Positions 1-8,210 of a stretch of DNA of 26,805 nucleotides are shown one piece after another. The stretch lies in assembly GCA_003497545.1 (NCBI GenBank), contig DNNT01000269.1, positions 1-26,805 on the forward strand. Reading direction: 5' to 3'. Below the pieces are notes generated by a model that worked only from the letters and a program-made list of their open reading frames with translations, made no database searches and was not told the origin of the DNA. The position numbers and the translations under genes were made by a program. Source of the DNA: Arenimonas sp. (GTDB lineage Bacteria; Pseudomonadota; Gammaproteobacteria; Xanthomonadales; Xanthomonadaceae). How positions within the stretch are numbered: the first letter of the stretch is position 1; every line of letters begins with the position of its first letter.

Positions 1-797
1 GTGATGCCGGTTTCAAACCGGCTGGCGAATGGTTCCTTCAACAGCAGCGTCGGGATCAGCGTGGTCAGGTTGGCATTGCCGCAGCGCTCGCCCAGCCCGT
101 TCAGCGTGCCCTGCACCTGCCGCGCCCCCGCCAGCACGGCGGCCAGCGAATTGGCCACCGCATTTCCGGTATCGTCATGGCAATGGATGCCCAGACGATC
201 CCCAGGGATGCCTGCCGCGATCACATCGGCGGTGATGCGCCCCACCTCTTCGGGCAATGTGCCACCGTTGGTATCGCAAAGCACGATCCAGCGCGCCCCG
301 GCCGAAAGCCCGGCCTGCAGACATTCCAGCGCATAAGGCGGGTTGGCCTTGTAGCCATCAAAGAAATGTTCGGCATCCAGCAGCGCCTCGCGCCCTTTTG
401 CCACAACATGCGCCACAGAGGCGCGGATATTTTCGACATTCTCTTCCAGTGTGATGCCAAGTGCTGTGGTCACATGGAAATCATGGCTTTTGCCCACCAG
501 ACAGACGGCAGGCGTGCCCGCATCCAGAACGGCGGCCAGCACATCGTCATTTTCGGCGCTGCGCCCGGCGCGCTTGGTCATCCCGAAAGCGGTAAAGGTG
601 GCGCGGGTCTGCGGGCGGGCGGCGAAGAAATCGCTGTCGGTCGGGTTGGCCCCCGGCCAGCCGCCCTCGATGTAATCCACCCCCAGATCATCCAGAGCAT
701 GGGCGATCTGCTGTTTTTCGGGCATGGCAAATTGTACGCCCTGCGTCTGTTGTCCGTCCCGCAGGGTGGTATCGAAAAGGTAAAGGCGCTCGCGCAT
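1..797 (-). CDS. cimA: citramalate synthase, 3' end cut off by window edge
   Basis: The reading frame starts at ATG 797-795 and runs open for 265 codons off the left edge, so the C-terminal half is missing. It encodes the catalytic TIM barrel of the 2-isopropylmalate/citramalate synthase family. FDTTLRDGQQTQGV (residues 8-21) carries the catalytic Arg13-Asp14, HCHDD (205-209) supplies metal-binding histidines, and NGLGERCGN (233-241) is a family signature. Members condense pyruvate with acetyl-CoA to citramalate, the first step of the threonine-independent isoleucine route, in the cytoplasm. The LRDGQQTQGV form and the GGWPGANPTD stretch favour CimA over LeuA. The missing C-terminal LeuA-dimer regulatory domain would normally decide this. 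The gene starts 18 nt after the iscR-like stop codon, so the two are probably cotranscribed. Confidence 0.9.
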   Translation of the reverse strand, partial: MRERLYLFDTTLRDGQQTQGVQFAMPEKQQIAHALDDLGVDYIEGGWPGANPTDSDFFAARPQTRATFTAFGMTKRAGRSAENDDVLAAVLDAGTPAVCLVGKSHDFHVTTALGITLEENVENIRASVAHVVAKGREALLDAEHFFDGYKANPPYALECLQAGLSAGARWIVLCDTNGGTLPEEVGRITADVIAAGIPGDRLGIHCHDDTGNAVANSLAAVLAGARQVQGTLNGLGERCGNANLTTLIPTLLLKEPFASRFETGI

Positions 798-815
798 GGC
801 TGGCTTTCAGGTCTC

Positions 816-1277
816 TCAGTCTTCATCCACAACGCGAAAGATCGCGGGTACGGCCGGGCAAGGACGCATCTCGTTGCGCACCACATCCGAAAGCCGGGTC
901 TGGTGCAGGAACACATAAACATGCGCCGAAAGCCCCTCCCACAGCCGGTTGGTCAGCGATTGCGCGCGTGAGCCGGAAACGGCGCCGGTGGCGCCCGCGC
1001 CGGTGTGCATGGCATTCACGGTTTCTTCGACCGCCTCCATGATTTCCGACACGCGGATTTCGGCCGGCGGCTTGGCCAGACGATAGCCACCGCCCGGCCC
1101 CCGCACGGCCTCGACCAGACCGGCGCGGCGCAGCTTGACAAACAGCTGTTCAAGGTAAGGCAAGGAAATATCCTGCCGCTTGGAAATTTCGGCCAGCGAA
1201 ACCAGATCATCGGCCTTGGCCAGCGCCAGATCGGCCAAGGCCACCATCGCATAGCGGCCCTTTGTCGAGAGTTTCAT
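816..1277 (-). CDS. iscR: Rrf2-family transcriptional regulator, IscR-like, without the cluster cysteines
   Basis: This 153-residue protein starts MKLSTKGRYAM, the typical IscR/Rrf2 N-terminus, which fixes the start at 1277 although the frame stays open upstream to 2150. Residues 1-70 form the winged helix-turn-helix, with the family wing RGPGGGYRLA at 59-68. The segment SLTNRLWEGLSAHVYVFLHQ (107-126) matches the IscR region that follows the [2Fe-2S] loop. The three cysteines that bind the cluster in E. coli IscR (92, 98, 104) are absent; the loop reads TGAGATGAVSGSRAQ and the only cysteine is Cys140. Rhodobacter IscR is known to lack the three-cysteine set, which agrees with a Rhodobacterales origin. 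The next gene downstream is cimA, not the suf/isc operon often found in these bacteria. DNA binding is near certain; control of iron-sulfur genes is inferred from family. Confidence 0.85.
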   Translation of the reverse strand: MKLSTKGRYAMVALADLALAKADDLVSLAEISKRQDISLPYLEQLFVKLRRAGLVEAVRGPGGGYRLAKPPAEIRVSEIMEAVEETVNAMHTGAGATGAVSGSRAQSLTNRLWEGLSAHVYVFLHQTRLSDVVRNEMRPCPAVPAIFRVVDED

Positions 1278-1317
1278 CGCCAGCCCCCCAAATCCATTGA
1301 CGTCAGCCTGTGGGGCG

Positions 1318-1365
1318 CTTAACTCAGCTTCCACCCCCTGGCCTAGCCTGACGGGACTTAATTCA
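1318..1365. promoter_or_regulatory. pair of near-identical 9-mers in the divergent iscR/hydrolase promoter region
   Basis: CTTAACTCA (1318-1326) and CTTAATTCA (1357-1365) differ by one base and lie 39 bp apart, about four helical turns. They sit in the 141-bp region between the divergently read iscR-like gene and the alpha/beta hydrolase gene. Their placement suits a site for an autoregulating Rrf2 protein, but I cannot match them to a known consensus. Chance is a real alternative for words this short. Confidence 0.25.
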
Positions 1366-1418
1366 ACCGCCCGGATTGCGCAATCTCCATGGGCGGGAAG
1401 ACAGACAAAGGCGACGAA

Positions 1419-2078
1419 ATGCCCGAAGTGATCTTTGCCGGCCCCGAAGGCCGTCTCGAAGGCCGTTATCACCCGCAGAAGGACCGTGACGCCCCCATCG
1501 CCATCGTGCTGCATCCGCATCCGCAATTTGGCGGCACGATGAACAACAAGGTCGTCTACAACCTGCATTACGCCTTCTACAATCTGGGCTTCACCGTGCT
1601 GCGCTTCAATTTCCGCGGTGTGGGTCGCAGCCAGGGCGAATATGATCAGGGCATCGGCGAATTGTCGGATGCGGCCTCGTCGCTGGATTATCTGCAAAGC
1701 ATGAACCAGAACTCCAAGCATTGCTGGGTTGCCGGGTTCAGCTTTGGCGCCTGGATCGGGATGCAGCTGCTGATGCGGCGGCCGGAAATCACCGGGTTCA
1801 TCTCGGTGGCTCCGCCCGCCAATATCTATGATTTCAGCTTCCTTGCACCCTGCCCGTCTTCCGGCCTCATCATCAACGGTTCGGCCGATCGCGTGGCGCC
1901 GCCCAAGGATACGGTCGGTCTGGTGAACAAGCTGCATGAACAGAAGGGCATCACCATCACCCATGAGGTGATTGAAGGCGCCGATCACTTCTTCAAGGAT
2001 GACGAAGCCCATATGAAGCCGATGATCGACAAGGTCTCGGGCTATGTGAAGCGTCGTCTGGGGGAAGGAACCCGCTGA
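1419..2078 (+). CDS. alpha/beta hydrolase (COG2945 type)
   Basis: This predicted cytoplasmic protein has 219 residues if it starts at ATG 1419 (MPEVIFAG). An upstream in-frame ATG at 1389 is possible, but AAAGG at 1407-1411 lies seven bases before 1419 and family members usually begin near this point. The nucleophile elbow GFSFGA holds the catalytic serine, and the HPHPQFGG loop near the N-terminus, FRGVGRSQGEYD and a C-terminal GADHFF with the probable catalytic histidine complete the picture. The substrate of this family is not known; relatives are annotated as dienelactone-hydrolase-like or dipeptidyl-aminopeptidase-like. It is divergent from the iscR-like gene. It is followed one base later by a small unknown gene, suggesting a three-gene operon with the tandem-HD protein. 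Confidence 0.85.
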   Translation: MPEVIFAGPEGRLEGRYHPQKDRDAPIAIVLHPHPQFGGTMNNKVVYNLHYAFYNLGFTVLRFNFRGVGRSQGEYDQGIGELSDAASSLDYLQSMNQNSKHCWVAGFSFGAWIGMQLLMRRPEITGFISVAPPANIYDFSFLAPCPSSGLIINGSADRVAPPKDTVGLVNKLHEQKGITITHEVIEGADHFFKDDEAHMKPMIDKVSGYVKRRLGEGTR

Positions 2079-2079
2079 C

Positions 2080-2313
2080 ATGGGGGTGACCGAGGATCTT
2101 GCCGATGGTCTGGCCCGCGACGTGATGGCCGCGATGGACGAAATGGGCAATGACCGCTTCTATATGGAAGTCGGCAAGATGCTGGGCACCGTGTCGCCTT
2201 CGATGGAAGAAGCCTTCATGACGGCCATGCGGGTGCGTCTGGCCGAACGCCGTGGGCGCGATTTTCTGGATCGCAAACTTGCAGCCCTTCGCAAGGCGCC
2301 CAAGGGTGACTGA
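2080..2313 (+). CDS. small conserved-looking protein of unknown function
   Basis: The 77-residue product is acidic at the start (MGVTEDLADGLARDVMAAMDE) and ends in a basic helix (RLAERRGRDFLDRKLAALRK). It appears entirely alpha-helical, with no membrane segment or signal peptide. I do not recognise the family. It is credible as a gene because its ATG follows the hydrolase stop codon by one base, with GGAAGGA upstream, and its stop codon overlaps the GTG start of the HD gene by eight bases. This tight coupling suggests translation within one operon. No function can be proposed from sequence alone. Confidence 0.7.
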   Translation: MGVTEDLADGLARDVMAAMDEMGNDRFYMEVGKMLGTVSPSMEEAFMTAMRVRLAERRGRDFLDRKLAALRKAPKGD

Positions 2314-3487
2314 GCGGCTGACACGCCAATTCGACTTCCTGAACGAGGCGGACCGGCTGAAAGCGGTGGATCGCGCCAATGTGCTGATAGATGGCACGCG
2401 CGCTGAAAACGTGGCGGAACACAGCTGGCATCTGGCGCTTTATGCGCTGGTATTGGCGGATTTCGCGCCCCCCGGGGTGAATACCGATCGCGCTATCGCC
2501 ATGCTTTTGCTGCATGATCTGGTAGAGATCGACACCGGCGATCATCCGATTCATCTTGACCACGATCTGCCCGCGGTCGCACTGGCCGAAGATGCCGCCG
2601 CCGCGCGGATATTCGGCCTGCTGCCCGAAGATCAGGCAAGCACGTTGCTGGCCCTGTGGCGCGAGTTCGAGGCGGCGGAAACCCCGGATGCCCGCTTTGC
2701 CAAATGCCTGGATCACGCGCAGCCCATCTTGCAGGTGCTGCGCAATCCGGCGCCGCCTGCGGATCATCTGGACGTGGTGCGCGATAACCTTGCCACCGGC
2801 CGCGCGGCGCGTTTCCGGCAGGAATGGCCGGAGTTTCACACCCTCGCATCGGCCCTCCTGAATGGCGAAAGCACATCAGGATCGGATCGTAACCTGCTGG
2901 CTTGCATTGATTTTCTGGCGGAAGCTGACAAGTTGAAATCCGTTCTGCGCGCCACCACACTGTGTGACGGGTCGCGCTGCGAAAACTCGGGTGAGCATAG
3001 CTGGCATCTGGCGCTTTACGCTCTGGCCCTGGCGGATCACGCAAAACAGGCGGTGGATGTGGCGCGGGTCATCCGCATGTTGCTGCTGCATGATCTGGTG
3101 GAAATCGACGTGGGCGATGTGCCGATCCATTCGGCCAATGGTCTGGCGCATGGATCCGCAGATACGCAGGCCAAGGAGCTTGCCGCGGCAGAGCGGATTT
3201 TCGGGTTGCTTCCCAATGCCTTGGAGCGCGATCTTAAATCATTTTGGCAGGAATTCGAGGCAGCAGAAACCCCTGATGCCGTCTTTGCCAAAAGCCTTGA
3301 TCGGGTGCAGCCGGTGATGGCCAATCTGATGTCGGGCGGCGGCACCTGGGTTACCTATCGTGTCACGGTGGAACAGCTGGAAAGCCGGGTCGGCGCCAAG
3401 GTTGCGCGTGGGGCGCCGGGGATCTGGCACTGGGTCCGGGCGCAGACAGCCATTTACTTTGAAGGCGCGGCGCAGCTTGGCCAATGA
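2306..3487 (+). CDS. tandem double HD-domain phosphohydrolase-like protein
   Basis: I choose the GTG start at 2306, with AAGG at 2293-2296, giving 393 residues; the frame is open upstream to 2252 but would overlap the previous gene more. The protein consists of two complete copies of a YfbR/HDDC2-like HD domain. Copy 1 has EHSWH (His39), LLHDLVEID (His70-Asp71, Glu74) and KCLDHAQP (Asp136). Copy 2 has EHSWH (His231), LLHDLVEID (His262-Asp263, Glu266) and KSLDRVQP (Asp332). The first two motifs are offset by exactly 192 residues. Single-domain relatives of about 190-200 residues are metal-dependent 5'-deoxynucleotidases. Both copies keep every metal ligand, so both may be active. The copies have diverged widely between the motifs, so this is not a collapsed assembly repeat. 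Substrate is inferred only. Confidence 0.85.
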   Translation: MTERLTRQFDFLNEADRLKAVDRANVLIDGTRAENVAEHSWHLALYALVLADFAPPGVNTDRAIAMLLLHDLVEIDTGDHPIHLDHDLPAVALAEDAAAARIFGLLPEDQASTLLALWREFEAAETPDARFAKCLDHAQPILQVLRNPAPPADHLDVVRDNLATGRAARFRQEWPEFHTLASALLNGESTSGSDRNLLACIDFLAEADKLKSVLRATTLCDGSRCENSGEHSWHLALYALALADHAKQAVDVARVIRMLLLHDLVEIDVGDVPIHSANGLAHGSADTQAKELAAAERIFGLLPNALERDLKSFWQEFEAAETPDAVFAKSLDRVQPVMANLMSGGGTWVTYRVTVEQLESRVGAKVARGAPGIWHWVRAQTAIYFEGAAQLGQ

Positions 3488-3600
3488 TCTGCGCCACGGC
3501 CTGATGAAATCAGTATACAACGGCATACCGCACTTCCCAAGCATCGCAATTTCCGCTATGCAGCAATCACCCGAATCCTCAACCTGAAAAGGCCAGGCGC

Positions 3601-4815
3601 ATGACCAAGATCAAGGTGGAAAACCCGGTCGTCGAACTCGACGGCGACGAGATGACCCGGATCATCTGGGACTTTATCAAACAGAAGCTGATCCTCCCCT
3701 ATCTGGACATCGACCTGAAGTATTACGACCTCGGGATCGAAGAGCGGGATCGCACCAACGACCAGATCACCATCGACAGCGCCGAGGCGATCAAACAATA
3801 CGGCGTGGGCGTGAAATGCGCGACCATCACCCCGGATGAACAGCGGGTCGAGGAATTCGGCCTGAAACAGATGTGGAAATCGCCGAACGGCACCATCCGC
3901 AACATCCTGGGCGGCGTGATCTTCCGCGAGCCGATCATCTGCAAGAACGTGCCGCGCCTGGTGCCGGGCTGGACCCAGCCGATCGTCGTCGGCCGCCATG
4001 CCTTTGGCGATCAGTACCGCGCCACCGATTTCCGCTTCCCCGGTGCGGGCAAGCTGACGATGAAGTTCGTGGGCGAAGATGGCACCACCATCGAGCGTGA
4101 TGTCTATTCCGCCCCGTCCTCGGGTGTGTTCATGGGTATGTACAACCTCGACGATTCGATCATCGACTTTGCACGCTCGTCGATGAACTACGGCCTGCTG
4201 AAGGGCTGGCCGGTGTATCTGTCGACCAAGAACACCATCCTGAAAGCCTATGATGGCCGGTTCAAGGATCTGTTCGCCAAGGTCTATGCCGAAGAATTCG
4301 AAGACAAGTTCAAGGCGGCGGGCATCCATTACGAACACCGCCTGATCGACGATATGGTGGCCTCGGCCATGAAATGGTCGGGCGGCTATGTCTGGGCCTG
4401 CAAGAACTACGACGGCGATGTGCAGTCGGATACCGTGGCACAGGGCTTTGGCTCGCTGGGCCTGATGACCTCTGTGCTGATGACGCCCGATGGGAAAACC
4501 GTCGAAGCGGAAGCGGCGCATGGCACCGTGACCCGCCATTACCGCCAGCACCAGCAGGGCAAAGAGACCTCGACCAACTCGGTCGCCTCGATCTTCGCCT
4601 GGACCGGCGGCCTGAAGCACCGCGCCAAACTGGACGGCAACGAACAGCTGATGCGCTTTGCCACCACCCTGGAAAAGGTGACCGTGGATGCCGTCGAAGA
4701 TGGCTACATGACCAAGGATCTGGCGCTGCTGGTCGGCCCCGATCAGAAATGGCTCACCACCATGGGCTATCTGGAAAAGGTCGACGAATATCTGAACAAG
4801 GCCCTCGTCGGCTGA
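3601..4815 (+). CDS. icd: NADP-dependent isocitrate dehydrogenase
   Basis: The 404-residue protein is the eukaryote-like homodimeric type of NADP-isocitrate dehydrogenase found in alphaproteobacteria, not the E. coli type. It starts [23 protein letters not shown], and AAAAGG (3586-3591) lies nine bases before the ATG. Substrate-binding KSPNGTIRN (about 94-102), [17 protein letters not shown], the catalytic KYYDL and DMVASAMKW regions, and the cofactor segment [11 protein letters not shown] are all intact. It oxidises isocitrate to 2-oxoglutarate in the citric acid cycle, making NADPH. The gene stands alone between a 113-bp upstream gap and a strong terminator, so it is probably a single transcription unit. 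Confidence 0.97.
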   Translation: MTKIKVENPVVELDGDEMTRIIWDFIKQKLILPYLDIDLKYYDLGIEERDRTNDQITIDSAEAIKQYGVGVKCATITPDEQRVEEFGLKQMWKSPNGTIRNILGGVIFREPIICKNVPRLVPGWTQPIVVGRHAFGDQYRATDFRFPGAGKLTMKFVGEDGTTIERDVYSAPSSGVFMGMYNLDDSIIDFARSSMNYGLLKGWPVYLSTKNTILKAYDGRFKDLFAKVYAEEFEDKFKAAGIHYEHRLIDDMVASAMKWSGGYVWACKNYDGDVQSDTVAQGFGSLGLMTSVLMTPDGKTVEAEAAHGTVTRHYRQHQQGKETSTNSVASIFAWTGGLKHRAKLDGNEQLMRFATTLEKVTVDAVEDGYMTKDLALLVGPDQKWLTTMGYLEKVDEYLNKALVG

Positions 4816-4826
4816 TATGTGCATGA

Positions 4827-4852
4827 ACGGGGGGCCAGCGCCCCCCGTTTTT
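4827..4852 (+). terminator. Rho-independent terminator of icd
   Basis: A perfect 9-bp stem, ACGGGGGGC (4827-4835) and GCCCCCCGT (4840-4848), closes a CAGC loop and runs into five T residues. It begins twelve bases after the icd stop codon. Confidence 0.9.
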
Positions 4853-4865
4853 CTTGGTGTGCCGC

Positions 4866-4911
4866 GCAAATTTCTTGCAAGAAATTTGCAAATCTTTTCG
4901 AAAAGATTTGC
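4866..4911. repeat. two overlapping perfect 24-bp palindromes
   Basis: Palindrome A (4866-4889) has half-site GCAAATTTCTTG and palindrome B (4888-4911) has half-site GCAAATCTTTTC; each is followed directly by its exact reverse complement. They share the two bases GC at 4888-4889. Both are AT-rich islands in GC-rich DNA between the icd terminator and the first YitT gene. They could be a second bidirectional terminator, a protein-binding site, or members of a dispersed intergenic repeat family. Confidence 0.85.
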
Positions 4912-4960
4912 CTCTTTCCCACCCCTTGCCGCCTGCCAGCCTCTGTGCCATCACCTTGCC

Positions 4961-5578
4961 ATGACAGAGATCATTCCAGAAAACCCCGCCCGCCACACGC
5001 TGATCGACGATGCGCAGGGCATAGCCTATGGCAGCTTCATGGCGGCCTTCGGGATCGTGATCCTGACCCATCTTGGCCTTGTCACCGGCCAGACGGCGGG
5101 GCTGGCGGTGCTGATCTCCTATGCCTCTGGGTGGCCTTTCGGCGCGGTCTTCTTCGTCATCAACCTGCCGTTCTACTGGCTGGGCTATAAACGCATGGGG
5201 CCTGCCTTCGTCGTGAAGACCTTCATTGCCGTGGCCCTGCTGTCGCTCTTCTCGGCCTTCCTGCCCCGGCTGATCGACTTCAGCCTGCTGAACCCCGCCG
5301 TTGGCGCCGTGCTTTTCGGCTTTGTTTCCGGTTCTGCCCTGCTTGCCCTGTTTCGCCACGGCGCAAGCCTTGGCGGCGTGGGTATCGTGGCGCTTTGGCT
5401 GCAGGATCAGACCGGCTTCCGTGCGGGCTGGACACAGCTGCTGTTCGATGTGGTGGTGTTCGGGCTGGCATTCCTGCTGCTGGATATCGTGACGGTGTTG
5501 TGGTCAGCGCTGGGTGCGCTGGTGGTCAATCTGGTCATCGCCCTGAATCACCGCCGGGATCGCTATATCGCCACCTGA
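4961..5578 (+). CDS. YitT-family membrane protein, first of a tandem pair
   Basis: The 205-residue protein starting MTEIIPENPARHTLIDD has about five or six hydrophobic segments (roughly residues 22-40, 46-75, 85-103, 110-130, 160-195). Motifs shared with the YitT family include QGIAYGSFMAAFG, GQTAGLAVLISYASGW, NLPFYWLGYKRMG, RHGASLGGVGI and the C-terminal NHRRDRYIAT. Only the membrane part is present; the cytoplasmic DUF2179 domain of Bacillus YitT is absent. The frame is open to 4817, but that extension would translate the palindromic repeats, so I take the ATG at 4961. Transport or other activity of this family is unknown. A closely similar gene follows 75 bases downstream. Confidence 0.88.
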   Translation: MTEIIPENPARHTLIDDAQGIAYGSFMAAFGIVILTHLGLVTGQTAGLAVLISYASGWPFGAVFFVINLPFYWLGYKRMGPAFVVKTFIAVALLSLFSAFLPRLIDFSLLNPAVGAVLFGFVSGSALLALFRHGASLGGVGIVALWLQDQTGFRAGWTQLLFDVVVFGLAFLLLDIVTVLWSALGALVVNLVIALNHRRDRYIAT

Positions 5579-5653
5579 GCCATGCCGCAGGCGCAGTGCT
5601 GCTCCGCAGCATCGGCAATGGTGCGAATCCACGGCATGCGTCAGAAATAGGTC

Positions 5654-6268
5654 ATGAAAGCTGACCTTCCATCCCGCCCGCATTATTCGCTGTTTGAAGA
5701 TGTGCAGGGCCTGCTTGCTGCCTCGGTTCAGGCGGCACTTGGCATCCATCTGCTGCGCACCGCCGGGCTGATCACCGGGGGCACGGCAGGTTTGGCCCTG
5801 TTGATCTCCTATGCGACCGGCTGGGGCTTCGGGATCACCTTCTTCACCGTCAATCTGCCCTTCTATCTGTTCGCTTACTGGCGCAAGGGCCTTGCCTTCA
5901 CCGTCAAAAGCTTTGCCAGCGTCACGGTGGTTTCGCTGATGGCAGATTTCATGGCGCCGTTCGTGCCGGTGAATGGCATTCACCCGGCTGCGGCTGCAAT
6001 TCTGTTCGGGGTGATCTGCGGTGTGGGGCTGCTGGGGCTGTTCCGTCACGCTTCCAGCCTCGGCGGCATCTCCATCGTGGCGGTGATCCTGCAGGACAGA
6101 ACCGGGATCCGCGCGGGCTGGATTCAGCTTGGCTATGATGTGACGCTGTTCCTGATCGCCTTCACCTTCATCGAGGCAGACCGTGTCGCCTGGTCCGCCC
6201 TGGGGGCGGCAATCCTCAATTTCATCGTCGCGATCAACCACCGACGCGACTGGTATGTGGTCAGCTGA
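5654..6268 (+). CDS. YitT-family membrane protein, second of a tandem pair
   Basis: This 204-residue paralogue of the preceding gene aligns with it end to end. Shared blocks include TGGTAGLALLISYATGWGFG, VNLPFYLFAYWRKG, ILFGVICGVGLLGLFRHASS, LQDRTGIRAGWIQL and NHRRDWYVVS. It has the same hydrophobic layout and no DUF2179 domain. The start at 5654 (MKADLPSRPHYS) follows a weak AGG. The 75-bp spacer contains only a short hairpin (stem 5597-5602 with 5606-5611) without a T run. The pair looks like an old tandem duplication, and the two products may form a heterodimer or have specialised. Function is unknown for both. Confidence 0.88.
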   Translation: MKADLPSRPHYSLFEDVQGLLAASVQAALGIHLLRTAGLITGGTAGLALLISYATGWGFGITFFTVNLPFYLFAYWRKGLAFTVKSFASVTVVSLMADFMAPFVPVNGIHPAAAAILFGVICGVGLLGLFRHASSLGGISIVAVILQDRTGIRAGWIQLGYDVTLFLIAFTFIEADRVAWSALGAAILNFIVAINHRRDWYVVS

Positions 6269-6364
6269 GGCCAATCTGCGCGGCAAAGTCAGGTTTCACT
6301 GGCCTTTCCGCGCTGGCTCCGCTATGGCCCGCGCAACTGCAGAAAAACCGAAAGAGACCTCCAG

Positions 6365-8182
6365 ATGGAGCTTCGCAATATTGCGATCATCGCGCACGTT
6401 GACCATGGCAAGACGACCCTTGTGGACGAACTGCTGAAACAGTCGGGCACCTACCGCGACAATCAGGCGACGACAGAGCGCGCCATGGACAGCAACGACA
6501 TCGAGCGCGAGCGCGGGATCACCATCCTTGCGAAAGCCACCTCGGTGGAATGGAACGGCACCCGCATCAATATCGTGGACACCCCCGGCCACGCCGATTT
6601 CGGCGGCGAGGTGGAACGCATCCTGAACATGGTGGATGGCGTGGTTCTGCTGGTGGATGCCGCCGAAGGCCCGATGCCGCAGACGAAATTCGTGACCTCC
6701 AAGGCGCTGGCCCTGGGTCTGCGCCCCATCGTGGTGCTGAACAAGGTCGACAAGCCGGATGCCGAACCCGATCGCGCCCTGAACGAGGTCTTCGATCTGT
6801 TCGCCAACCTTGGCGCCACGGATGAGCAGCTGGATTTCCCGCACCTTTACGCTTCTGGCCGTGCAGGCTGGGCGGATGTCGGTCTGGATGGCCCGCGCAA
6901 GGATCTGAACGCCCTGTTCGAACTCGTGGTGCGTCATGTGCCCGCCCCCAAGCAGCTGGCCAAGCAGAACGAACCCTTCCAGATGCTGGCAACCACGCTG
7001 TCGGCAGACCCTTTCATCGGCCGCATCCTGACCGGCCGGGTCGAGGCGGGTACGCTGAAAGTCGGAACTTCGCTGAAGGCGCTGACCCGCACGGGCGAGC
7101 GCATCGAACAGTTCCGCGTCACCAAGATCCTCGCCTTCCGGGGGCTGGGCCAGCAACCCATCGACGAGGCTGTGGCAGGCGATATCGTGACCATCGCCGG
7201 CATGACCAAGGCCACCGTGGCCGATACGCTCTGCGATCTGTCCATCGAAACCGCGATCCCGGCCCAGCCGATCGACCCGCCGACCATCTCTGTCACCTTC
7301 GGCATCAACGACAGCCCGCTGGCCGGGCGCGATGGCAGCAAGGTGCAAAGCCGGGTCATCCGCGAGCGCCTGATGCGCGAATCCGAAGTGAACGTGGCCA
7401 TCAAGGTCGAAGATACCCCGGGTGGCGAGGCGTTCATCGTTTCGGGCCGTGGCGAACTCCAGATGGGCGTGCTCATCGAAAACATGCGCCGCGAAGGGTT
7501 CGAACTGTCGATCTCGCGCCCGCGCGTGATCTTCGGTGAAGAAAACGGCGTGCGGATGGAGCCGGTCGAAGAAGTCATCGTCGATGTGGATGATGAATAC
7601 TCCGGCGCCGTGATCGACAAGCTGACGGGCGAGCGCAAGGGCGACCTGGTCGAGATGAAACCGGCTGGCGTGGGCAAGACCCGCATCGTCGCCCATGTAC
7701 CGTCGCGCGGTCTGATCGGCTATCACGGCCAGTTCCTGACCGATACCCGTGGCACCGGCGTGCTGAACCGCATCTTCCACGGCTGGGTGCCGCACAAGGG
7801 CCCGATCCAGGGCCGTCGCCAGGGCGTGCTGATCTCGATGGAGAATGGCACCTCGGTTTCTTACGCGCTGTGGAACCTGGAAGAGCGCGGCAAGATGTTC
7901 ATCGGCGCCCAGGAAGCCGTCTATGTCGGCATGATCATCGGCGAACATTCGCGCGACAATGACCTGGAAGTGAGCCCGCTGAAGGGCAAGAAACTCACCA
8001 ACGTCCGCGCCTCGGGCACGGATGAGGCCGTGCGCCTGACGCCGCCGGTGCGGATGAGCCTGGAAGAGGCCATCGCCTATATCGACGATGACGAGCTGGT
8101 GGAGGTGACGCCGAAGATCGTGCGCCTGCGCAAGCGCGAGCTTGACCCGCACGAGCGCAAGCGCGTCTCGCGCACGCAATGA
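6365..8182 (+). CDS. typA: ribosome-associated GTPase TypA/BipA
   Basis: At 605 residues this is close to E. coli BipA (607). All GTPase motifs are intact: [10 protein letters not shown] (10-19, P loop), RERGITI (switch I), DTPGH (switch II) and NKVDKPDA (guanine specificity). Translation-factor beta-barrel, EF-G domain V-like ([21 protein letters not shown]) and the BipA-specific C-terminal domain ([18 protein letters not shown]) follow in order. BipA is an EF-G-like factor that helps 50S subunit assembly and translation under stress or cold. The ATG at 6365 is favoured by [16 protein letters not shown], which matches the family N-terminus. The gene is monocistronic, with 96 bp upstream and a terminator downstream. 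Confidence 0.97.
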   Translation: MELRNIAIIAHVDHGKTTLVDELLKQSGTYRDNQATTERAMDSNDIERERGITILAKATSVEWNGTRINIVDTPGHADFGGEVERILNMVDGVVLLVDAAEGPMPQTKFVTSKALALGLRPIVVLNKVDKPDAEPDRALNEVFDLFANLGATDEQLDFPHLYASGRAGWADVGLDGPRKDLNALFELVVRHVPAPKQLAKQNEPFQMLATTLSADPFIGRILTGRVEAGTLKVGTSLKALTRTGERIEQFRVTKILAFRGLGQQPIDEAVAGDIVTIAGMTKATVADTLCDLSIETAIPAQPIDPPTISVTFGINDSPLAGRDGSKVQSRVIRERLMRESEVNVAIKVEDTPGGEAFIVSGRGELQMGVLIENMRREGFELSISRPRVIFGEENGVRMEPVEEVIVDVDDEYSGAVIDKLTGERKGDLVEMKPAGVGKTRIVAHVPSRGLIGYHGQFLTDTRGTGVLNRIFHGWVPHKGPIQGRRQGVLISMENGTSVSYALWNLEERGKMFIGAQEAVYVGMIIGEHSRDNDLEVSPLKGKKLTNVRASGTDEAVRLTPPVRMSLEEAIAYIDDDELVEVTPKIVRLRKRELDPHERKRVSRTQ

Positions 8183-8190
8183 TCCGGCCA

Positions 8191-8210
8191 GCGGGGGGCC
8201 AGCCCCCCGC
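8191..8210. repeat. GC-rich hairpin just after typA
   Basis: GCGGGGGG (8191-8198) pairs perfectly with CCCCCCGC (8203-8210) around a CCAG loop. No T run follows, so this is not a standard terminator by itself. A C-rich stretch next to it leads into the larger inverted repeat at 8209-8307. Confidence 0.6.

Noticed and set aside
1278..2150. Long N-terminal extension of the iscR-like frame
   Set aside because: It overlaps the hydrolase gene on the other strand, and the family N-terminus MKLSTKGRYA begins at 1277.
3556..4869. 437-codon minus-strand open frame opposite icd
   Set aside because: Antisense shadow of icd; it would also read through the icd terminator.
5597..5612. Hairpin between the two YitT genes as a terminator
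   Set aside because: The stem is six base pairs with no T run, and the genes are likely cotranscribed.
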